Shown: piece after piece, positions 58,276-64,000 of the stretch
Numbering within the stretch: position 1 is the first letter of the stretch
How the letters are laid out: every line of letters begins with the position of its first letter
NCBI GenBank assembly: GCA_019426215.1
Contig: CM033396.1
Location: forward strand, 26,489,101-26,553,100
Source of the DNA: Buddleja alternifolia
Taxonomy: Eukaryota > Streptophyta > Magnoliopsida > Lamiales > Scrophulariaceae
Direction: 5' to 3'
Length of the DNA: 64,000 nt
Made by a program: the position numbers and the translations under genes
The notes under the pieces: model-generated
What the model was told of the DNA's origin: nothing
What the model saw: the letters and a program-made list of their open reading frames with translations, nothing else
Database searches by the model: none

Positions 58276-59884
58276 GGAAATTTCATTTTTGATATGGTAA
58301 TTAACCAAAAGTACTCTTTTGATACCATTTATTATGCAAATCTCAATTTTGGCATAAGCATTGCATTTTCAGTTTTGATACCGCCATTAACTGGTGGAGA
58401 GAAAAGGCCACGTGGCAGTTAAATTCCTGAGTAGGAAACTGCACTTAGAGCATCCTCATTGGATGTATCACAAATGGGGTTCTTGGAGTGCCACCTCAAC
58501 ATTCTAAGAACCTCCCCTTCCAAGCACCCCTGCTTCCCATTCGAAGAACCTCTCTGCACTTGCCACTTCAGCATAGAACCTCTTCCAAGAACCTCTCTTC
58601 CCATTGGAAGAACCTCTTTCAAAATACCCAATTAATAATAATTTATAAATAATTAAGTATATAACTAAATAAAAAAATTTACCATTTTAAATTAATAAAT
58701 TTAAAAAATAATTAACTAAATATATTTAAAGATATATTTAAAGACAAAATAAAAGAAAAATAAAAGAAAAAACAAAAACAAAACAAAAACAAAAACAAAA
58801 AAAGAAAAAAAAAAGAAAAAGGGGGTGAAGTACCCGGTTCTTGCAGAGGAACCGGGTACCACAATTTTACCTCCACCTAAGCTCCCCCATTGGAAGACAC
58901 ATCACCCCATGATCCCCTCAAGCACCCCCCAATGGGGATGCTCTTAAGTCCAATAATTTATAGATTTTGGACCCAATGCCCCTTAATAATGAAAAGGTCC
59001 TCAAAAATGCTATCAAAAGCATAAAATGAAGAATACTTATTATACATGCACCAACATTAATAATAATATCTTTTCTAATTCTAGAAGAAATATTTGTTTT
59101 TAAAAAATTTAGAAAAAAGGATTCTAAAAATATAAAAAAAGATAAAAGTAGAATTTTAATATAGAATAATCAATTATTCACATGTAAGCCAATATTAACA
59201 TCATAACTTTCCTCAACTATCAATAAAGATGTGATGCACACCTCCTAATGAGGCTTAAACCCAAGACCTATATACATATTTTCTTGAATTTTACCTGTTT
59301 TCGCTTTTGAATTATCAAAATCAAAAGTATGCCCAGAAAATGCTATCTGGCAAGGTCTTCGACCGTTTTTTTTTTTACCAATTTCTTTTTGGTATTTTAA
59401 GACCTTTACAAATTTTTCTGCATTTGATTGGTTTTCCTCATAATATCATATTTTCTCTATTTGAGTGGATTTTCATCAAAAATACAATGCGTTTTCTTTA
59501 TACTTTTTCTTATGTTATTTGATCTTCATATGAACTATAGTATTCAAGTTATTTTGTGCTCTGATGATATTTTTCGCTTTCTAGTACAATCTTTTTCTAC
59601 AGTTCCCAAGTGTTCGACAATATATTTTGCATTTTTATAATATTTTCATAGTTTCCAAACATTTATGTTCCATTGGGACCAAAAATTAGAAATTTTGAAA
59701 GTTATAGGACTTAAGTGTAATTTTCCAATTAGCAAGTTAACGAACATGTGGCATTACAGTGCACTAGTTAATGGCGGTAGTAAGACAGAAATGGAATATT
59801 TGTGCCACAAAAGTGAAATTCACATAAGGAATGGTTCCAAAAGCATATGGATGGTCAATTAAAGTATCAAAAATGAGATTTACC
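58276..59884. mobile_element. Long-TIR non-autonomous element
   Basis: Inverted repeats of about 150 bp: the left arm is 58276-58428 (GGAAATTTCATTTTTGATA...CCGCCATTAACTGGTG). The right arm is 59727-59884, reverse complement GGTAAATCTCATTTTTGATA...CCGCCATTAACTAGTG. A Tourist-like MITE lies just inside the left arm. The interior 58947-59726 has only small low-complexity frames. Long TIRs would fit a Mutator-like family but no 9-bp TSD was found. Confidence 0.68.
58448..58943. mobile_element. Tourist-like MITE with TTA target duplication
   Basis: 496 bp, with ends GAGCATCCTCATTGG and (reverse complement) GAGCATCCCCATTGG. TTA flanks both sides (58445-58447 and 58944-58946), as expected for PIF/Harbinger-type elements. 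An A-rich (AAAAC)n-like tract lies near 58750-58825. No ORF of its own. It is nested in the 58276-59884 element. Confidence 0.82.
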
Positions 59885-60325
59885 TTACTTTGAATTAACT
59901 TATATAGTTCATTTGATCGTAGCCTTGTTAGCTCAAAGTATTCCAACTTACAAATAGATCAGCCTCAACCAATTGCGCAAAATCAATCATATTCTAATTT
60001 AGTAATTAATGTTCACACTACCACAAACAAGCCAAACGATCAGGCTTTTACAGCTTAAATTCGACACGCTAGAATCTAACGCGCTTTAATAGCAAGTATA
60101 CTAGTCGTGATAGTAATAAATGGACAATAAGTCCAGGTTGTCGAACCACAAAGACCTGAATTCTAGTTTAAGATTTGCAATAAAGAAAGGGATAATTGCA
60201 AACACCCCCCCCCCCTCACATATGGAGGTCATTGCACTTCACCCCCATCGCTTATTGCAATATGCACTTTACCCTCTCATTTATCATAAAATGTGCACTT
60301 ACCCCCTTCGGACAGTTTGGGGCAA
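59885..60325. other. Gene-free DNA with a C-rich repeat
   Basis: No gene. From about 60189 there is a run beginning GGGATAATTGCAAACACCCC with an 11-C tract and spaced CACTT..CCCC motifs, resembling a common dispersed plant repeat. It ends where the CACTA element begins. Confidence 0.45.
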
Positions 60326-60349
60326 AAAATTACAAAGAAAAATTCAAAG

Positions 60350-60630
60350 CCCTATGACAGCGTACCTATGACAGCGGTTTTGAAAACTGCTGTAATAAGG
60401 GGTACTCGGTTCGGACCTATGACAGCGGTTCGATCCGAAACGCTGTCATAGGATTCAGAAAAAAAAAAAAAAAAAACTTTGAACGCGACAGCGGTTCGTC
60501 CAGAACCGCTGCCAAAAAGTACACACCGCTGCCACAAGTGTATTTTGTGGCAGCGGTTCCGCCGAACCGCTGCCACAAGTGTACTTTGTGGCAGCGGTTC
60601 GGCCGAACCGCTGGCACAGGGGCCGGGTTT
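60350..60630. repeat. Palindromic subterminal repeats of the CACTA element
   Basis: Repeated units of ACAGCGGTT and the palindrome GGCAGCGGTTC-(CG)-CCGAACCGCTGCC-like, each spanning 20-30 bp, spaced by TACTTTGTGG-type linkers. In En/Spm elements subterminal repeats are bound by the TnpA-type protein; here that role is inferred from position. Confidence 0.8.
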
Positions 60631-60659
60631 TCTACAACCCGCCCCCCCTCCTCTCTCTC

Positions 60660-60667
60660 ACTCTGAC

Positions 60668-60722
<55 letters not shown>

Positions 60723-60785
60723 TCTCTCACCACCACCACCACCACCACCGTCCGCCACCACCACCACCACCGTCCGCCGCCCCTC
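60660..60785 (+). repeat. CT microsatellite and CCA-rich tract
   Basis: (CT)n from about 60670 to 60722, followed by (CCA)n and CCGCCA units to about 60780. Confidence 0.9.
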
Positions 60786-61144
60786 TCGGTTTCGCTCTCT
60801 ATCTCTAGATCTACTTCTCTCTCTCTCGGTTTCTCTCTCTATTTCTAGATCTACTTCGCCGGTTGCCACCGTCCGCCGCCGTCACTCCGGTAGTATCTCT
60901 CTCTCTCTTTCTCTTTCTATATATATATATATATGTGTGTGTGCATATAAATGTATATATTCTCTATATATATAAAATTAACTCTCTCTATATATATATA
61001 TATATAGATAGTGCGACCGCCGCCGCCCACCTCCACCGCCGCCGCCGCCCACCTCCGCTTCCACCGCCGTGGTCCATTTAGTTTTGGTATTTTCTTTTAG
61101 ATAAATATAAATATATATATATATACACACACATAGAGTATATA

Positions 61145-61470
61145 TAGATGTATGTATATGTGGGTGTATGCATATGTGAGTGTATGTATATATATTTGTG
61201 TATGTGTGCGTGTATTTGTGTATATATGGGTGTATGTATATATATTGTGTATGTGTGGGTGTATATATATTTGTGTATGTGTTAGTGTATTTGTGTATAT
61301 ATGGGTGTATGTATATATATTTGTGTATGTGTGCGTATATTTGTGTATATGTGGGTGTATATGTATATATATTTGTGTATGTGTGGGTGTATGTATATAT
61401 TTGTGTATATGTGGGTGCATGTATATATTTGTGTATGTGTGGGTGTATGTATATATATTTGTATATATTC
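61145..61470 (+). repeat. GT-rich minisatellite
   Basis: About ten degenerate 26-30 bp units of the form GTGGGTGTATGTATATAT followed by ATTTGTGTAT. It is the same repeat type as in the CACTA MITE at 21159-21450. It creates open frames on both strands that are not genes. Confidence 0.88.
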
Positions 61471-61599
61471 TTGAAATTTGCCTATTTATTAAAAAATTTA
61501 AGGGAACTAGGAATTTGACTGAATTTAGTATTAATTTTAGTAGGTCGGGTGTTAATTCCGTTTGATTTGAGATTAAATTGTGGTTATTTGGTGGTTTAG

Positions 61600-61875
61600 G
61601 GTACATTGATCCAACTGGTGATCTATATTTATACTTAGTTGCTGAAAATATGATGTTTTATTTATAGTTTTATGTGATTTATGTGATCCGACTGGTGATC
61701 AATATTTGTAGTTGTTGGAAATATGATGCTTTATGTGATTCAACTGGTGATCAATATATTTTTATAAAATGGTGCTTTATTTTTAGTTTTATGTGATTTA
61801 TTTGATCCAACTGGTGATCAATATTTGTAGAAATATGCTGTTTTATGTGATCCAACTGGTGATCAATATTTTCGT
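61600..61875 (+). repeat. Degenerate GATCCAACTGGTGATC repeats
   Basis: Five copies of GATCCAACTGGTGATCAATA (with small changes) start near 61605, 61684, 61738, 61803 and 61849, separated by 45-80 bp of AT-rich sequence with shared TTTATGTGAT and AATATGATG pieces. Confidence 0.82.
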
Positions 61876-61971
61876 ATAGTAAGATCGGCATTTTGGGTTT
61901 GTTGTGGGTGGAAGATTATAATATTGGGTTTGTTGTGGTTGAAATATACGAATTTTGTTGGTTGCAAGTTT

Positions 61972-62372
61972 GGGGGAATATTAAGTCGAGAACTTGGTAG
62001 AAATTTTTGCGTTGGTACTCTGCCGAATTTTTTCTAGGATAACGTGAAATAAATTAAAATGAAAATAGTTTAAATAATTTGACTAAACTGATGTTAAAAT
62101 TGTTTAATTTAATTAATTAAGATCGAAATTGGATTTTAGCGGATAGTAAGATCCGAATTTTGTTGGATTCAACCTACCCGGGTGAAAATTAAGTCGAGAA
62201 CTTGGTAGTAATTTTTGCGTTGTTACTCTGCCTAATTTTTTCTAGAATAATGGGAAATAAATTAAAATTAAAATTATTTAATTAATTTAACTATCAACTG
62301 ATGATAAAATTGTTTAATTTGATTAATTCAGAATCAAAATGGATCGAAGTTGGATTTTAGCAGATCGTATGT
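61972..62372 (+). repeat. Tandem duplication covering the leader and start of the transposase ORF
   Basis: Copy 1 (about 61972-62155) and copy 2 (about 62186-62372) share AAGTCGAGAACTTGGTAG, TTTTTGCGTT and TTGGATTTTAGC. Copy 2 contains the start ATGGATCGAAG at 62339; the same position in copy 1 reads AAGATCGAAA, without an ATG. Confidence 0.85.
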
Positions 62373-63445
62373 CGGAACAGTATGAGAAAGGTGTGAAAGA
62401 GTTCATAAAGTTTGCGGTTGACCATGCACTAGATCGAACTAGGATCACTTGCCCGTGTTTACGTTGTTGTTTTGGAAAGAGAATTAGTCCACGTGAGTTG
62501 GAAGATCATTTGGTGTGTAATGGAATTGATAAAAGTTACAAACGTTGGACAAGACACGGTGAAAGTAGTGTCCCGTTGGATGATATGGGTGGTACATCAT
62601 ATCCATCACACGATTTCAACATCAATGATTATGACCCTGATCGTTTAGAGGAGATGACAAATGTGATTGAGGAGGATTTGCGAAATTTTCCTAAAATGTT
62701 TGACAATTTGACAAGTGATTCAAAGACACCACTGTATAGTGGTAGTAAATTCACGAGATTGAAAGCAGTTCTTAACCTATACAAGTTAAAAGCCAACAAT
62801 GGGTGGAGTGATAAGAGTTTCACAGACTTGCTTGGTTTATTAAAAAGCATGCTACCTGAGGATAATGTGTTACCTAATCGTACTTATGAGGCTAAACGGA
62901 TGTTAACCTCAATTGGCATGGGATATGAGAGGATACATGTCTGTTTCAATGATTGCGTATTATTTAGAATTGACTATGCATCATTGAAGGCCTGTCCAAA
63001 ATGTGGCGCCTCACGGTACAAGAAGAATGGATCTGCGCCTGTCAAAACCATGTGGTATTTGCCTATAATACCACGATTTAAGCGCATGTACAGTAGTAAA
63101 GAGTTAGCCAAGGACTTGACATGGCATGCTGATAGAAGGCTTGAAGAAAGGATTGAAGATGACAAGATTCGACATCCCTCAGATTCTCCTCAATGGAAAA
63201 AGATTGATGATGATTTCCCTGAATTTGGTGAAGAATCAAGAAACCTGCGCCTTGTATTGGCTACAGATGGCATGAACCCTCATGGCTTGCAAAGTAGCTC
63301 ACATAGTACATGGCCGGTGATTTTCTTGTTTTTTATATTTTTTTATAGAGCTGTGCACATATTTCGTGCAAACCGCAACAACCAATCCAACAAATCCAAA
63401 AACTCGGTCTGTAAATGGTTTACTATAAAGGTTAGCGTTTTCTAG
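62339..63445 (+). CDS. TNP2-type CACTA transposase N-terminal half, fused to Ulp1-like sequence
   Basis: 368 codons from MDRSWILADRM. Residues 1-75 form the transposase-associated domain, with conserved CPCLRCCFGKR, the HLVCNGI segment and YKRWTRHGE. Residues about 120-325 match the start of the En/Spm TNP2 region: LNLYKLKANNGWSDKSFTDL, ACPKCGASRYK, PVKTMWYLPIIPRFKRMY and ATDGMNPHGLQSS. The normal continuation after HSTWPV is missing. Instead an AT-rich stretch (63317-63348) leads to AVHIFRANRNNQSNKSKNSV, the kind of sequence that precedes the catalytic Cys of Ulp1-like proteases. An internal deletion is the simplest cause. A GT at 63431 is a likely splice donor. TNP2 catalyses excision and insertion; this copy lacks the rest of the catalytic domain and is probably inactive. 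Confidence 0.85.
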   Translation: MDRSWILADRMSEQYEKGVKEFIKFAVDHALDRTRITCPCLRCCFGKRISPRELEDHLVCNGIDKSYKRWTRHGESSVPLDDMGGTSYPSHDFNINDYDPDRLEEMTNVIEEDLRNFPKMFDNLTSDSKTPLYSGSKFTRLKAVLNLYKLKANNGWSDKSFTDLLGLLKSMLPEDNVLPNRTYEAKRMLTSIGMGYERIHVCFNDCVLFRIDYASLKACPKCGASRYKKNGSAPVKTMWYLPIIPRFKRMYSSKELAKDLTWHADRRLEERIEDDKIRHPSDSPQWKKIDDDFPEFGEESRNLRLVLATDGMNPHGLQSSSHSTWPVIFLFFIFFYRAVHIFRANRNNQSNKSKNSVCKWFTIKVSVF

Positions 63446-63514
63446 TTTTATGAGATTATATATTCGTATAGAAGTTCGTCTTCTAATACAACGTAATTTT
63501 GATTGCTTTTGTAG

Positions 63515-63825
63515 TGCCCCCGGCAGACCAACGAGGTGGATTGTGGCTATTTCGTTATGAGATTCATGAAAGAGATTATTAGCCACGGACTATCTATAAT
63601 CCCAACAGCGGTATACATAATCCTTATATATACTTAATTCTATTACTTTTGAAATTATTAAACCTTTGGTATGTAATTGAAATGTTATTTCACTTTGCAA
63701 TTAATCTCTATATATATACATATATTTTGCAGTACTTTAAGGATTGTCAATCCTTCTATACTGATGAGCAAATTGATGAAGTACACTGCGAAGTTGCACG
63801 TTACATTTTCTTAGCAGCTCCTTAG
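63515..63825 (+). pseudogene. Ulp1-like cysteine protease C-terminal exons
   Basis: Exon 63515-63610 follows an AG acceptor and begins CPRQTNEVDCGYFVMRFMKE. It has the Ulp1-type catalytic Cys in the DCG motif and an upstream Gln at the oxyanion position. A GT at 63611 and AG at 63731-63732 bound a 122-nt intron. The last exon 63733-63825 encodes YFKDCQSFYTDEQIDEV and ends in TAG. Spliced to 63349-63430, the frame is continuous (intron 63431-63514, 84 nt). Such Ulp1 domains accompany some plant CACTA and Mutator-like elements. The N-terminal half with the catalytic His and Asp is gone, so protease activity is unlikely. Confidence 0.75.
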
Positions 63826-64000
63826 AAATTAGGTAATATAGTTTTTGTACATTGTGACTTGTTGTAAATTGAGATTTGATTTATTGTATTTCGTATGGTC
63901 ATTAGTAATTTAATTAGTTGATTGTACATTTTGTTGGAGATTATAATATTTTATTGTCGGGGGAAAGAGATGGTAATATTGAATTTTGGGGTGATGTTTG
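63826..64000 (+). other. Downstream part of the CACTA element
   Basis: AT-rich sequence after the last exon. The window ends before any CACTA right terminus. Confidence 0.4.

Larger units (their letters stand above)
60330..64000 (+). mobile_element. CACTA (En/Spm) transposon, 3' end beyond the window
   Basis: The exact start is uncertain: a degenerate ATTACAAAGAAAAATT near 60330 precedes a dense block of subterminal repeats (GACAGCGGTT and GGCAGCGGTTC palindromes, 60350-60630). Then follow a CT microsatellite, a CCA-rich tract, and a 28-30 bp GT-rich minisatellite (61145-61470). After that come degenerate GATCCAACTGGTGATC repeats, a duplicated leader, and a gene encoding TNP2-type transposase and Ulp1-type protease sequence. 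The right terminus is not in the window. Subterminal motifs match the MITE at 20871-21881. Confidence 0.82.

Noticed and set aside
59307..59862. Overlapping 65-71 codon frames
   Set aside because: Low-complexity Phe/Leu/Ile-rich frames in AT-rich DNA inside a non-autonomous TIR element.
60017..60036. CACTACCACAAACAAGCC as the CACTA element start
   Set aside because: It is about 300 bp from the subterminal repeats and separated by an unrelated dispersed repeat; the start near 60330 fits better, though degenerate.
60417..60869. 150-codon minus-strand frame and overlapping plus-strand frames
   Set aside because: Built from CT and CCA simple repeats and subterminal repeats of the CACTA element.
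61097..61606. Open frames up to 169 codons on both strands
   Set aside because: Same cause: a GT-rich minisatellite read in frame.

Overview
The window looks like a gene-poor, AT-rich block of nuclear chromosome from a flowering plant, probably a eudicot. This rests on its plant-type Ty1/copia (including a SIRE/Maximus-type gag), Ty3/gypsy-like, CACTA (En/Spm) and Tourist-like elements. I found no convincing host gene, tRNA, rRNA, CRISPR array or bacterial feature. Nearly everything recognisable is transposable-element DNA, and target-site duplications (TSDs) read directly from the sequence let most of the insertion order be reconstructed.

Region 1 (about 0.36-17.5 kb): a decayed copia element (copia-1, 467-16441, TSD ATCCA) carries three later insertions. 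These are a young pol-less gypsy-like element (1044-7047, TSD GACCT, LTRs about 0.75% diverged), a forward solo LTR (8652-10325, TSD AGATC) and a reverse solo LTR (12362-13998). The copia-1 gag, integrase, RT and RNase H pieces lie between them. Copia-1 itself may sit in an older MITE-like element.

Region 2 (about 17.9-46.4 kb): a second decayed copia (copia-2) contains a Tourist-like MITE and a CACTA-type MITE (20871-21881, CACTA...TAGTG, TSD AAA). An old long-inverted-repeat element follows, with arms at 23434-23532 plus 31065-31115 and at 46202-46354. Inside it are two stacks. The first is solo LTR D (TSD TATTT), which holds SIRE-type solo LTR G1 (TSD GACTT), which holds a SIRE-type deletion derivative G2 (TSD GTTAT). 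The second is solo LTR E, which holds solo LTR F (TSD TAAGG), which holds an 11-kb degenerate CACTA-like element, which holds both a GGGTCTGG-rich TIR element and a reverse-strand copia element (copia-3, 36385-42943, TSD TCTTG) with a 1038-codon gag-pol frame. Copia-3 has an unusual primer-binding site that is complementary to its own LTR transcript.

Region 3 (46.4-60.3 kb): mostly unassigned AT-rich DNA. It holds a gypsy-like gag-protease element without RT or integrase (48891-55970, TSD CCGTA), a related solo LTR (57495-58027), a foldback element (about 56268-56703), and a long-TIR element (58276-59884) carrying a Tourist-like MITE (TSD TTA).

Region 4 (about 60.33-64 kb, running off the window): a CACTA transposon with palindromic subterminal repeats, a GT-rich minisatellite, a duplicated leader, and a gene in which an internal deletion fuses the N-terminal half of a TNP2-type transposase to the C-terminal end of a Ulp1-type cysteine protease. 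It shares subterminal motifs and the minisatellite with the CACTA MITE at 20.9 kb, so that MITE is probably a non-autonomous relative.

All boundaries and mismatch counts were read by eye. Family and lineage names come from motif recognition, not database searches.
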